Below the pieces are notes generated by a model. The model made no database searches. It saw only the letters and a program-made list of their open reading frames with translations, and was not told the origin of the DNA. From JAHFUI01 sp039931615 (GTDB taxonomy: Bacteria; Acidobacteriota; Vicinamibacteria; Vicinamibacterales; CAVVIG01), in assembly GCA_039931615.1 (NCBI GenBank), contig JBDTRR010000028.1, positions 7,232-71,231 of the forward strand: a stretch of 64,000 nucleotides of DNA, in the 5' to 3' direction. Every line of letters begins with the position of its first letter. Within the stretch, counting starts at the first letter, position 1. The position numbers and the translations under genes are program-made. Below are positions 15,244 to 27,964 of this stretch, one piece after another.

Positions 15244-17336
15244 CCGACGATCTGTTGTCGACGTCCCTGCAGTTCCTCAAGGGCGTCGGTCCTCGCCGCG
15301 CCGCCGATCTCGAGCGCGTTGGTCTCCTCACCGTCGAAGATCTGCTCTACCGGTTTCCCATCCGTTACGAAGATCGCAGCCAGCTGCAGCCGATTGCCGC
15401 GCTGCGTCCCGGCCAGACCGCGTCGATCATCGGCCGCGTGTCGAGCTGCGGTCTGCGATCGACGCGGCGTCCCGGGTTCAAGATCTTCGAGGCTCTCGTC
15501 ACCGACCCGAGCGGCTCGATTCGGGCGACCTGGCTCAATCAGCCATTCCTGCGCGAAGTCTTCTCGCACGGGCAGCAGGTGGTCCTGTTCGGCCTGACCG
15601 AGATGCGCGGCGGCGGCGGCGGTCTGCAGCTGACCAATCCGCAGTACGAGATGGTCGACGACGCCGACGGCGAGACGGTGCACACCGGACGGATCGTACC
15701 GGTTTACGAGAAGACCGGCAGCGTGACCGCGAAGATCCAGCGCAAGCTGGTCTACGATGCGTTGCAGCAGTTGCCGGAGGACCTGGCCGACCCGCTGCCG
15801 GACGCGGTGCGGCTGCGGCTCGACCTGCCGTCGCGGCGCGCCGCCTTGATGGCGGCGCACTTTCCACCGGACGGGTCGCCGATCGATCGGGTCAATCGCT
15901 TCGAGACGCCGGCGCAGCGGCGGCTGATCTTCGAAGAGGCGTTCCTGTTCCAGCTCGGCATCCTGGCGCGGCGGCGCGGCGCGGCGGCCGAGACCAAGCC
16001 GCATCCGATCCAGGTCGACGATCGCATCCGCGAGTCGGCCCGCAGCGTGCTGCCGTTCAAGCTGACACCGGGGCAGCGCCAGGCGCTCAAGGAGATTGTC
16101 GAGGACCTGCAGCGACCGCAGCCGATGAACCGTCTGCTGCAGGGCGATGTCGGCGCGGGCAAGACGATCGTCGCGCTGCTGGCGTCGCTGGTAGCGATGG
16201 AGAACGGTCTGCAGGTGGCGTTCATGGCGCCGACCGAGATCCTGGCGGACCAGCATTTCGTCACCATCACGCGGCTGTTGCAGGCGGCGCGGTTTCGCGT
16301 CGCGCTGCTGACCGGCGCCACCGCTGCCGCCGCCCGCCGGTCGCAGCTGGCCGAGATCGAGTCCGGCGCGCTGCACCTGGTGGTCGGCACCCACGCGCTG
16401 GTCCAGGGTGATGTGCGGTTCAGGCAGCTCGGTCTGGTGGTCATCGACGAGCAGCATCGGTTCGGGGTGCTGCAGCGGGCGACGCTGCGGGCGAAGGGTT
16501 TGCGGCCCGACGTGCTGGTGATGACGGCGACGCCGATTCCGCGCACCCTGGCGCTGACCCTGTACGGCGATCTCGATGTGTCGGTCATCCGCGATACACC
16601 GCCGGGACGCCAACCGATCAAGACGGCGGCGAAACCGGAGAGCCGCCGCGACGACGTCCATCAATTCGTGCGCGAGCAGCTCGATCTGGGCCGTCAGGCC
16701 TATGTCGTCTATCCGCTGGTCGAAGAGTCCGAGAAGGTCGACCTCAAGGCGGCGACCGAGATGGCCGATCATCTCGCCCAGGAGGTGTTTCCACACTACC
16801 GGGTCGGACTGCTGCACGGCCGGTTGAAGGGCGACGGCAAGGAGCGGGTGATGAAGATGTTCGCGGCGGGCGAGCTGCAGCTGCTGGTCTCGACGACGGT
16901 GGTGGAAGTCGGCGTCGACGTGCCGAACGCGAGCGTGATGGTGGTGGAGCATGCCGAACGCTTCGGCCTGTCGCAGCTGCACCAGCTGCGCGGCCGTGTC
17001 GGCCGGGGCCGCCACCAGTCGTACTGTTTCCTGCTCTATCAGTCGCCGCTCTCCGAGGATGGCCGCGAGCGTCTGCGGGCGATGACCGATACCACCGACG
17101 GTTTCGAGATTGCGGAGCGCGACCTCGGGCTGCGCGGCGCCGGCGATTTCTTCGGGACCCGGCAGGCGGGGGCGCCGACGTTCCGACTGATCGATCTGGT
17201 CCGCGACCGTGACGCGCTCGAGCTGGCGCAGCGCGAGGCGGCGGTCTGGTTCGAGTCCGCGGTCCCGCCGGCCGCCGCGCTCGCGCAGCTGCTGCGGACG
17301 TGGGAGCAGCGATTCAAGTTGATCGACGTTGGCTGA
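15240..17336 (+). CDS. recG: ATP-dependent DNA helicase RecG
   Basis: Remodels stalled replication forks and Holliday junctions. Seen: N-terminal wedge/OB-fold region (about residues 30-170), helicase Walker A GDVGAGKT, motif II DEQH (VVIDEQHRFGVLQR), TATPIPRT as motif III, and C-terminal motifs including QLHQLRGRVGRG and the TRG-type end FFGTRQ. 698 residues is normal. The start is GTG 15240, overlapping the previous stop. Confidence 0.96.
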   Translation: MTDDLLSTSLQFLKGVGPRRAADLERVGLLTVEDLLYRFPIRYEDRSQLQPIAALRPGQTASIIGRVSSCGLRSTRRPGFKIFEALVTDPSGSIRATWLNQPFLREVFSHGQQVVLFGLTEMRGGGGGLQLTNPQYEMVDDADGETVHTGRIVPVYEKTGSVTAKIQRKLVYDALQQLPEDLADPLPDAVRLRLDLPSRRAALMAAHFPPDGSPIDRVNRFETPAQRRLIFEEAFLFQLGILARRRGAAAETKPHPIQVDDRIRESARSVLPFKLTPGQRQALKEIVEDLQRPQPMNRLLQGDVGAGKTIVALLASLVAMENGLQVAFMAPTEILADQHFVTITRLLQAARFRVALLTGATAAAARRSQLAEIESGALHLVVGTHALVQGDVRFRQLGLVVIDEQHRFGVLQRATLRAKGLRPDVLVMTATPIPRTLALTLYGDLDVSVIRDTPPGRQPIKTAAKPESRRDDVHQFVREQLDLGRQAYVVYPLVEESEKVDLKAATEMADHLAQEVFPHYRVGLLHGRLKGDGKERVMKMFAAGELQLLVSTTVVEVGVDVPNASVMVVEHAERFGLSQLHQLRGRVGRGRHQSYCFLLYQSPLSEDGRERLRAMTDTTDGFEIAERDLGLRGAGDFFGTRQAGAPTFRLIDLVRDRDALELAQREAAVWFESAVPPAAALAQLLRTWEQRFKLIDVG

Positions 17337-17465
17337 GTGCCGGCGCTGGACGTCTAGTTGTCGGGCGCCCGCCGCGACGAGGCTGGACGTAAGCGTACTC
17401 TGTCGAGCCTGGACGCACTCAGCGGATGTTGAGCACGATCGGCGGTGCCGGACGCGGGCGTCCCG

Positions 17466-18044
17466 ATGCGCGTGATTGCCGGCTCGCTCAAAGGGCGCCG
17501 CCTGAAAACGCCGTGGTGGGACGGGCTGCGTCCGACGTCGGACAAGCTGCGCGAGACGCTGTTCAACATCCTGGCGCCGCGCCTCGCCGGCGCGCGCGTG
17601 CTCGACGGCTACGCGGGGACGGGCGCGCTCGGGATCGAGGCATTCAGCCGCGGCGCGGCGTGGATTACCTTCATTGAAGACGATCGCCGCGCCCAGATGT
17701 TGATTGCGGAGAACCTGGCGCACTGCGGGATCGAGAATTCCTATGCTATTATCCGGGCGAAGGTCGCCCGGGCCCTCGACACACTTCACAACCAGCCCGC
17801 GTTCGAGCCTTTCGAGATCGTACTGTTCGATCCGCCGTACGCGCTGCACCGCGGGCCGCGCAGCGGAGACGACGATCTGGACGCGATTCTGACGGCAGCT
17901 GGACGCGTGCTGGCACCGGCTGGCATCCTGGTGCTCGAGCGCGCGCGGCGCGATCCGGCGCCGGAAACGGCCGGTCGGCTGAGGCGCACGCGCACCGTGG
18001 TGTCCGGTGATTCCGCGCTCTGGTTTTACGAAACGCCCAGTTAG
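17466..18044 (+). CDS. rsmD: 16S rRNA (guanine966-N2)-methyltransferase RsmD
   Basis: Methylates G966 of 16S rRNA in the 30S subunit. Seen: N-terminal RVIAGSLKGRRLKTP, PTSDKLRETLFNIL, SAM motif LDGYAGTGALGIEA and catalytic DPPY (IVLFDPPYALH). 192 residues from ATG 17466; an in-frame GTG at 17445 would add 7 residues. It is followed at once by a tandem repeat and then coaD, the usual rsmD-coaD gene pair. Confidence 0.95.
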   Translation: MRVIAGSLKGRRLKTPWWDGLRPTSDKLRETLFNILAPRLAGARVLDGYAGTGALGIEAFSRGAAWITFIEDDRRAQMLIAENLAHCGIENSYAIIRAKVARALDTLHNQPAFEPFEIVLFDPPYALHRGPRSGDDDLDAILTAAGRVLAPAGILVLERARRDPAPETAGRLRRTRTVVSGDSALWFYETPS

Positions 18045-18082
18045 AAACAACAGTTGGAAACAACAGTTGGAAACAACAGTTA
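18044..18082. repeat. Tandem repeat, three copies of a 13-bp unit
   Basis: GAAACAACAGTTG is repeated twice exactly and a third time as GAAACAACAGTTA, starting at the last base of the rsmD stop codon. More degenerate CAACGGT/CGGTTG words follow to about 18130. The unit length equals that of the unrelated array at 10602. Confidence 0.95.
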
Positions 18083-18155
18083 GCAAGCACGGTTGCAACG
18101 CCACGGTTGAACCAACAACGGTCACAACGGTAGAAGAGAAGCGAAGTGAAGTAGC

Positions 18156-18656
18156 GTGCCCACCGTTGCCGTCTATCCCGGCTCGTTCGATCCACTGACC
18201 AACGGCCATGTCGACATCATTCTGCGCGGCGCCCGGCTGTTTGACCGGATCATCGTCGCCATCCTGGTGAATGCCGAGAAACTGCCGCTGTTCTCGATCG
18301 ACGAGCGCATCGAGATCGCGCGGGCGGTGTTCAAGGATCACCACCACGTCGAGGTCGATACGTTCGACGGTCTGCTGGTCGATTACATCGAGCGGCGGCA
18401 GGCGCAGGTGATCGTGCGCGGCCTGCGCGCCGTGTCGGACTTCGAGTTCGAGTTCCAGATGGCGTTGATGAACCGGCGGCTGAATCCGCAGTTCGAGACT
18501 GTCTTCATGATGCCTGCCGAGCAGTACACCTACATCAGCTCGCGGCTGATCAAGGAGGTGTTTGCGTTGGGCGGCCGCGTCCACGGTCTGGTGCCCGACA
18601 TGGTCGAGGAGCGGCTGCGCGTCAAGCGCGGCGCCGGGCCGGGCGGGCCCGCCTGA
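18156..18656 (+). CDS. coaD: Phosphopantetheine adenylyltransferase
   Basis: Fourth step of coenzyme A synthesis: 4'-phosphopantetheine plus ATP to dephospho-CoA. Seen: nucleotidyltransferase motif GSFDPLTNGH at residues 9-18 with His18, VRGLRAVSDFEFEFQMA, and YISSRLIKEV near the C-terminus. 166 residues is typical. The start is GTG 18156. It follows rsmD across a short repeat-filled gap. Confidence 0.96.
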   Translation: MPTVAVYPGSFDPLTNGHVDIILRGARLFDRIIVAILVNAEKLPLFSIDERIEIARAVFKDHHHVEVDTFDGLLVDYIERRQAQVIVRGLRAVSDFEFEFQMALMNRRLNPQFETVFMMPAEQYTYISSRLIKEVFALGGRVHGLVPDMVEERLRVKRGAGPGGPA

Positions 18657-18683
18657 CCGCGGCTGACGAGGGTTGAGGCCGAT

Positions 18684-19889
18684 ATGCCACGCTTAGCGGA
18701 GAGGACGTTCCGAATCGCCAGTTCGCCGACGATGAAGGTGACCGCCACCGTCGATCGGCTGCGGCGGGAAGGCGTCGAGGTGGTCGATCTGGGTGCCGGC
18801 GAGCCGGACTTCCCGACGCCGGCGCCGATCAACGCCGCGGCGCACGCGGCGATCGACCAGCACTTCACCAAGTACACGCCGGTTCCGGGCACGCAGGAAC
18901 TGCGCCGCGCGATCTGCGACCGCTACCGGATCGACTACGGCGTGGAGTACCAGGAGTCGGAAGTCATCACCTCGGCTGGCGGCAAGCAGGCGCTGTTCAA
19001 CACCGCGCTGGCGCTGTTCAATCCGGGCGACGAAGTGATCACGCACGCGCCGTACTGGCCGACGTTGACCGAGCAGGTCAAGCTGGCCGAGGCGACGCCG
19101 GTGGTGGTGCGCACCTCGCCCGACAACGGGTTTGCCATCACCGCGCGGCCGATCCTGGACGCGGTCGGTCCGCGGACGCGCGGCATCCTGATCAACTCGC
19201 CGTGCAACCCGACCGGTGCGCTGATCTCGGAAGGCGAGCTGGCGGTGCTGGCCCGGGAAGCGGCGCGGCGCGAGATCTGGGTGATCATCGATCTCTGCTA
19301 CGAGAAACTGATCTACGACGCGGTGCCGCACAATCTGCCTGGCGTGCTGGACCGCTACTGCCGCGATTTCTCGGTCATCTGCGGCTCGGCGTCGAAGGCC
19401 TACGCCATGACCGGCTGGCGCTGTGGCTGGTCGATCGGTCCGGCGGCGGTGATCGCGGCCGAGCACGCGCTGCAGAGCCACGCCACTTCGAACGTCTGTT
19501 CGATCACGCAGAAGGCGGTCGTCGCCGCGCTGACCGGATCGCAGGCGCCGGTGCGCGAGATGCTCGACGAGTACCGGACGCGCCGGGACAGCCTGCACGC
19601 CTGGCTGACCGCCGATTCGCGGCTCCGCTGCCTGAAGCCGGCCGGCGCGTTCTACCTGTTCGTCGATATCGGCGAGGCGCTGTCGATCGACGGCATCCGT
19701 TCGTCCGCGGAGTTCGCCCAGGTGCTGCTCGACGAAGCCCGCGTCGCGGTGACGCCGGGCGAGGCGTTCGACGCGCCCGGGTTCATCCGCCTCTCCTACG
19801 CGACGTCGCTCGAGACCCTGCGCGAAGGCAGCCGCCGGCTGGTCGAGTTCGTCGGCGCCCACGCCCCGCGCGCCGGCGTCGCCGGATGA
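18684..19889 (+). CDS. Class I PLP-dependent aminotransferase, aspartate-type
   Basis: Transfers an amino group between aspartate or a related amino acid and 2-oxo acids; the Ib subgroup (aspartate/prephenate) is the best fit. Seen: GAGEPDFPTP near residue 40, GGKQALFN, PCNPTG, DLCYEKL, and the PLP-lysine motif SASKAYAMTGWRCGW, with Arg in the conserved GFIRLSYA end. 401 residues. The start at 18684 is ATG shortly after coaD (27 nt). Exact substrate range cannot be told. Confidence 0.9.
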   Translation: MPRLAERTFRIASSPTMKVTATVDRLRREGVEVVDLGAGEPDFPTPAPINAAAHAAIDQHFTKYTPVPGTQELRRAICDRYRIDYGVEYQESEVITSAGGKQALFNTALALFNPGDEVITHAPYWPTLTEQVKLAEATPVVVRTSPDNGFAITARPILDAVGPRTRGILINSPCNPTGALISEGELAVLAREAARREIWVIIDLCYEKLIYDAVPHNLPGVLDRYCRDFSVICGSASKAYAMTGWRCGWSIGPAAVIAAEHALQSHATSNVCSITQKAVVAALTGSQAPVREMLDEYRTRRDSLHAWLTADSRLRCLKPAGAFYLFVDIGEALSIDGIRSSAEFAQVLLDEARVAVTPGEAFDAPGFIRLSYATSLETLREGSRRLVEFVGAHAPRAGVAG

Positions 19890-20001
19890 GCGGGTCCGGG
19901 ATGCCGCCAGGAACAGACCACGCCGGGACGCCGCGCGGTGTATCGGGCCCACTCCTGGCCGGTGCGACATGGCGGTGCGGGCAACCGGCCAGGACCCGGG
20001 A

Positions 20002-20376
20002 ATGATGAACAAGATCGTGGCCGTCATCGGCGCCTCGTCCAACCGGAGCAAGTTCGGCAACCGGGCCGTGCGCGCCTTCCTCCAGCAGGGCTATACCGTC
20101 ATCCCGGTCAATCCCCACGAGGCCGAGATCGAGGGGCTGAAGGCCTACGCCTCGGTGCTGGACGTGCCGGGTCCGATCGACATGGCGACGTTCTACGTTC
20201 CGCCTGAGATCGGCAGCCGGGTCATCGGCGAGATGGCGCAGAAGCAGATTCCCGAAGTGTGGTTGAACCCCGGTTCGGAGAGCGACGCGCTGATCGCGCA
20301 GGCGCGGGCTCTCCAGATCCAGCCGATCATCGCCTGCAGCATCGTATCGATCGGTCAAAATCCGTATCAATTCTAG
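20002..20376 (+). CDS. CoA-binding domain protein (YccU-like)
   Basis: Small Rossmann-fold protein, 124 residues. Seen: the CoA-binding pattern IVAVIGASSNRSKFGNRAVR, VIPVNPHEAEIEG, and the region with EVWLNPGSES. Such proteins bind CoA or acyl-CoA but their role is poorly known. ATG 20002 (ATG 20005 also possible) has AGGA upstream; the longer frame from 19969 is less likely. rho starts 3 nt after its stop, so the two are probably co-transcribed. Confidence 0.85.
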   Translation: MMNKIVAVIGASSNRSKFGNRAVRAFLQQGYTVIPVNPHEAEIEGLKAYASVLDVPGPIDMATFYVPPEIGSRVIGEMAQKQIPEVWLNPGSESDALIAQARALQIQPIIACSIVSIGQNPYQF

Positions 20377-20378
20377 CC

Positions 20379-21836
<1,458 letters not shown>

Positions 21837-21845
21837 GCGATCCGA

Positions 21846-22073
21846 ATGGCCAATATCAAGGTGCGGCAGAACGGCCCGTATCTCGTCGAAGGCGATGATG
21901 TGACGCTGGTCGACTGGAACGGCAACGCGTATCAGATTCCGAAGCGGCCGTTCGCGTTGTGCCGCTGCGGCGGCTCCACCATCAAGCCGTTCTGCGATGG
22001 CACGCACTCAAGAGCCGGTTTCGCCGCGGCGGAAGCGGCCGTGAGTGGCAGCGAGGACAAGGCGGCTGGATGA
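21846..22073 (+). CDS. CDGSH iron-sulfur domain protein
   Basis: A 75-residue protein with one mitoNEET-type 2Fe-2S domain. Seen: the 3Cys-1His ligand set CRCGGSTIKPFCDGTH with Cys39, Cys41, Cys50 and His54, preceded by a basic segment IPKRPFALC. Soluble, no membrane anchor. Such proteins may transfer clusters or electrons, but the bacterial role is unclear. It starts 9 nt after rho and may be read with it. Confidence 0.92.
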   Translation: MANIKVRQNGPYLVEGDDVTLVDWNGNAYQIPKRPFALCRCGGSTIKPFCDGTHSRAGFAAAEAAVSGSEDKAAG

Positions 22074-22170
22074 ATTGGCGATCGGCCACGTGAATCGGCA
22101 ATCGGCGATCGGCCGGGTGATCGCACGCGTGGAGGTTCTGGAAGCCCGAATCAGCCAACACAAGCTCTGG

Positions 22171-22203
22171 TACGTGGGGTCCGGCTTTAGCCGGACCGTG
22201 ACC
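22171..22203. repeat. Dispersed REP-like hairpin, between convergent genes
   Basis: GTCCGGCT-TT-AGCCGGAC at 22179-22196, flanked by TACGTGGG and CGTGACC. It lies in the gap between the CDGSH gene and the converging ftsH gene, where a hairpin could act as a two-way transcript end. Confidence 0.85.
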
Positions 22204-22240
22204 AGCAGGCCTGAAGGCGTGCACGACGACTGGGCGCGAT

Positions 22241-24121
22241 CTACCCTTGCCCCGCCGGGCCGAGCAGCGACCGGAGCTCGTCGCCCTCCATCACTTCGAC
22301 CTCGAGCAGCCGGCGCGTGATCGTTTCGAGCTCGGGGCGGTGGGCCTCGAGGATGCGGCGCGCGGTGGTGTGCGCGTCGTTCAGGATGCGGCCGATTTCG
22401 GCGTCGATCCGCTGCGCGGTTTCCTCGCCGTACATGCCGCGCTCCTGCGGCATCGGGATGTCGAGGAACTTCGCGTGTTTGTTGCCGTCGTAGTTGACGG
22501 CGCCGAGCGCGTCGCTCATGCCGTACTCGGTGACCATCGCGCGGGCGATGTCGGTGGCCCGCTGCAGGTCGTTGTGGGCGCCGGTGGTGATCTCGCCGAT
22601 GGCGATTTCTTCGGCGGAGCGGCCGCCGAGCAGCACCGCCAGCCGGCCGAGCAGCTCGCTGCGGGTCACCGTATAGCGATCCTCCTGCGGCAGCTGCATC
22701 GTGTAGCCGAGCGCGCCGAAGCCGCGCTGCACGATCGAAATCTTATGGACCGGATCCAGGCCGGGAATGACCGTCGCCACAATCGCGTGGCCCGATTCGT
22801 GGTACGCGACCATCTCGCGCTCCTTCGGGCTCATCACGCGCTTCTTTTCGAGTCCGGCGACCAGCCGATCGATCGCCGACTCGAAGTCCTTCATGTCGAC
22901 CGCGGTCTTGTCGTTGCGCGCCGCCAGCAGCGCCGCCTCGTTGACCAGATTCGCCAGGTCGGCGCCAGCGAACCCGGCGGTCCGCGCCGCGACGATCTTC
23001 ACGTCGACGTCCGGCGCCATCTTGACGCCCTTGGCGTGAATGCGCAGGATCTCCTCGCGGCCCTTGACATCCGGCTTGTCGACCAGCACCTGCCGGTCGA
23101 AGCGGCCGGGGCGGAGCAGCGCCGGATCGAGCACTTCCGGGCGGTTGGTCGCGCCCATGATGATGACGCCCTTGCGCGAGTCGAAGCCGTCCATCTCGGC
23201 CAGCAGCTGATTGAGCGTCTGTTCGCGCTCCTCGTGGCTGCCGAGCGGGCTCTGCACGCGCACCTTGCCGAGCGCATCGAGCTCGTCGATGAAGACGATG
23301 CAAGGCGCCTTGCCCTCGGCCTGCTGGAACAGGTCGCGGATGCGGGCGGCGCCGACGCCGACGAACATCTCGACGAACTCGGATCCGCTGAGGCTGAAGA
23401 ACGGCACGTGCGCCTCGCCGGCCACCGCCCGCGCCAGCAGGGTCTTGCCGGTCCCGGGCGGCCCGACCAGCAGCACCCCCTTCGGAATCCGCCCGCCCAG
23501 ATTGGTGTACTTCTTCGGGTTCTTGAGAAACTCGACGATCTCTTTCAGCTCCTCTTCCGCTTCGTCGACACCGGCGACGTCGGTAAACCGTACCTGCACC
23601 TCGTCGTCGGCATAGATCTTCGCCCGGCTGCGAGCGAACGACATCACGCCGCCTTCGGCGCCGCCCATCCGCCGGAAGAAGAAGCCGTAGAGCGCGACGA
23701 AGAAGACGAGCGGCAGAATCCAGCCGAGGAGCTCGGGCAGCCACCGGCTGGCGATCTCGCCGGTGTACTTGACGCCGCGCGCTTCCAGCTCCTCGGTCAG
23801 CTTCGGATCGTCGACCCGCGTCGCGGCGAACGATTTCGCCTCCTTCGCATCGGCGCCGGCCGCCTGCTTGAGGGTGCCGCGAATCGTCTGGTCGCCGATC
23901 GTCACCTCGACGATGTTGTCGGCTTTCAGGAGCGCCTTGAACTCCGAATAGGGAATCGTCTGACCAGGCGCGGCCAGGTAGTAGGTCTGGGCCAGCACCA
24001 GCACCAGGACGAAGGCGAGGCCGTACCACACCGACCGCGACGGCCGCTGGCCGGTCTGGGCCTTGCCGCGGCGATCGCCGCCGCGCGGGTTGAAGCCGGG
24101 CGTTCCGTTAAGTTTTACCAT
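22241..24121 (-). CDS. ftsH: ATP-dependent zinc metalloprotease FtsH
   Basis: Membrane-anchored AAA+ protease for misfolded membrane proteins and selected regulators. Seen: two transmembrane segments (about residues 30-50 and 128-148) around a periplasmic domain, Walker A GPPGTGKT near 219-226, Walker B IVFIDELDAL, the second region of homology (ATNRPEVLDPALLRPGRFDR) and the zinc motif HESGH near 440. 626 residues is typical. ATG 24121; it follows clpB by 44 nt in a minus-strand cluster with cbpA. Confidence 0.97.
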   Translation of the reverse strand: MVKLNGTPGFNPRGGDRRGKAQTGQRPSRSVWYGLAFVLVLVLAQTYYLAAPGQTIPYSEFKALLKADNIVEVTIGDQTIRGTLKQAAGADAKEAKSFAATRVDDPKLTEELEARGVKYTGEIASRWLPELLGWILPLVFFVALYGFFFRRMGGAEGGVMSFARSRAKIYADDEVQVRFTDVAGVDEAEEELKEIVEFLKNPKKYTNLGGRIPKGVLLVGPPGTGKTLLARAVAGEAHVPFFSLSGSEFVEMFVGVGAARIRDLFQQAEGKAPCIVFIDELDALGKVRVQSPLGSHEEREQTLNQLLAEMDGFDSRKGVIIMGATNRPEVLDPALLRPGRFDRQVLVDKPDVKGREEILRIHAKGVKMAPDVDVKIVAARTAGFAGADLANLVNEAALLAARNDKTAVDMKDFESAIDRLVAGLEKKRVMSPKEREMVAYHESGHAIVATVIPGLDPVHKISIVQRGFGALGYTMQLPQEDRYTVTRSELLGRLAVLLGGRSAEEIAIGEITTGAHNDLQRATDIARAMVTEYGMSDALGAVNYDGNKHAKFLDIPMPQERGMYGEETAQRIDAEIGRILNDAHTTARRILEAHRPELETITRRLLEVEVMEGDELRSLLGPAGQG

Positions 24122-24165
24122 CTCTCCAGTTGTCGGCTCTCATCGCCGCGTCGCTGCGTTCCATC

Positions 24166-26775
<2,610 letters not shown>

Positions 26776-26783
26776 AAAATCAC

Positions 26784-26815
26784 GTACGTGGCGTCCGACC
26801 TCAGCCGGACACTAC
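26784..26815. repeat. Dispersed REP-like hairpin with imperfect stem
   Basis: GTCCGACC-TC-AGCCGGAC at 26793-26810 with two stem mismatches, flanked by ACGTACGTGGC and ACTACGTCC. It lies between cbpA and clpB. The family flanks identify it despite the damaged stem. Confidence 0.75.
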
Positions 26816-26866
26816 GTCCGGCCGCGTCGAGGCCTGCGCCCGACCGATGGGATCCGCGTGAACCGG

Positions 26867-27856
26867 TCAGTTGGCGGCGGCCGCTTCCAGCTTCTTGAGC
26901 GCCTCGAACATCTCGCGCTGCTGCGGCGTCAATTGTTTCGGCAGCTCGGCTTCCACCGTGACGTAGAGATCGCCGCGCTCGTCCGGCTTGCCGACCGCCG
27001 GCATGCCGTGACCCTTCAGGCGGAACACCTGGCCGTTCTGGGTCGTCGGCGGGATCTTGAGGCGGAGCGATTTGCCGCCGATGGACGGGACCTCGACGTC
27101 GCCGCCGAGGACGGCGGTGGTCAGCGAGATCTTCATCGGCGTGTACAGATCCTTGCCCTTGCGCTCGAAGGTCGGATGCGGCGGGATGCGGATCCGCAGG
27201 TAGAGATCGCCGGCCTGTTCGCCGCCGGTGCCCGGCTCGCCCTCGCCGGCGACGCGCACCCGCGACCCTTCGGCGACGCCCGGCGGGATCCGCACGTCGA
27301 TCGTCCGCGCATGGCCGTCCTGCTTGATCGACAGCCGCTGCATGGTGCCGCGAAAGGCGTCATCGAGATTGAGCTGAATCTCGTTCTCGAAGTCGCGCCC
27401 CTTGCGCGAGGCGCGCCGGGCCGAACGTCCGCCGCCCCGCGGCGCTCCGGCCTGACCGGGCTGGCCGCCGAAAAAGGTGTGGAAGAAGTCCGAGAACGGA
27501 TCGCCGTCCCCGAACATCTCGTGCATCTCTTCTTGCGTCATCGTCCGGAAGCCGCCCGATCCACCGCCGGTACTGGGGTTCCAGGCGCCGCCCTGGGGAC
27601 CGTAGCCGCCAGGGGCGCCGCCCTGTTCGTAGGCCCGCCAGTTGGCGCCGAGCTCGTCGTACTTCTTCCGTTTCTCGGGATCGCCCAGGACTTCGTAGGC
27701 CTCGTTGATCTCCTTGAACTTGGACTCGGCCGATTTGTCGCCCGGGTTGACGTCGGGATGGTGCTTGCGGGCGAGCTTCCGGTAGGCCTGCTTCAGCTCC
27801 TTCGCGGTCGCCGTCTTCGCGACACCGAGCGTCGAGTAATAGTCCTTGAAGTCCAT
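26867..27856 (-). CDS. cbpA: Class B J-domain co-chaperone (CbpA-like)
   Basis: DnaK co-chaperone. Seen: J-domain at residues 1-70 with HPD at 33-35, a Gly/Phe-rich linker (about 75-140, including FFHTFFGGQPG), no zinc-finger cysteines, then two beta-rich substrate-binding subdomains and a C-terminal dimerisation helix (LTPQQREMFEALKKLEAA). 329 residues fits CbpA/DnaJ type II. It is the first gene of the cbpA-clpB-ftsH cluster. A promoter at 27922-27894 and an overlapping inverted repeat lie upstream. Confidence 0.93.
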   Translation of the reverse strand: MDFKDYYSTLGVAKTATAKELKQAYRKLARKHHPDVNPGDKSAESKFKEINEAYEVLGDPEKRKKYDELGANWRAYEQGGAPGGYGPQGGAWNPSTGGGSGGFRTMTQEEMHEMFGDGDPFSDFFHTFFGGQPGQAGAPRGGGRSARRASRKGRDFENEIQLNLDDAFRGTMQRLSIKQDGHARTIDVRIPPGVAEGSRVRVAGEGEPGTGGEQAGDLYLRIRIPPHPTFERKGKDLYTPMKISLTTAVLGGDVEVPSIGGKSLRLKIPPTTQNGQVFRLKGHGMPAVGKPDERGDLYVTVEAELPKQLTPQQREMFEALKKLEAAAAN

Positions 27857-27893
27857 ATCGCGAGCTGTCGCAGAGGCCGGGGCGGCCCGTCCA

Positions 27894-27922
27894 AATATAG
27901 GCCTTGATACGGATCACCGCAA
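27894..27922 (-). promoter_or_regulatory. Predicted sigma70-type promoter of cbpA-clpB-ftsH
   Basis: On the minus strand TTGCGG (27922-27917), a 17-bp spacer and TATATT (27899-27894) lie 38 nt upstream of the cbpA ATG. It does not match the sigma32 consensus, and no CIRCE element is present. Confidence 0.55.
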
Positions 27923-27935
27923 CTTGACGTGATCC
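27911..27935. promoter_or_regulatory. Inverted repeat over the cbpA promoter, possible operator
   Basis: GGATCAC-N11-GTGATCC is a perfect 7-bp inverted repeat that covers the predicted -35 box of the chaperone cluster and lies in the gap to the divergent terC gene. It differs from CIRCE (HrcA) and from HAIR (HspR) sites. A repressor binding here would block the promoter. Confidence 0.4.
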
Positions 27936-27964
27936 ATACTGGTCATGCCAGCCGTCCCTGGAAA

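Noticed and set aside
10602..18082. CRISPR array
   Set aside because: The 13-bp repeats are directly adjacent without spacers, and no cas gene is present.
15129..18584. A minus-strand open frame of over 1100 codons opposite recG, rsmD and coaD
   Set aside because: It is Arg/Gln/Ala-rich, crosses three well-supported genes and is the usual GC-rich shadow of real coding sequence.
27856..27960. CIRCE or HAIR heat-shock element upstream of cbpA
   Set aside because: The inverted repeat present (GGATCAC/GTGATCC) does not match either consensus.
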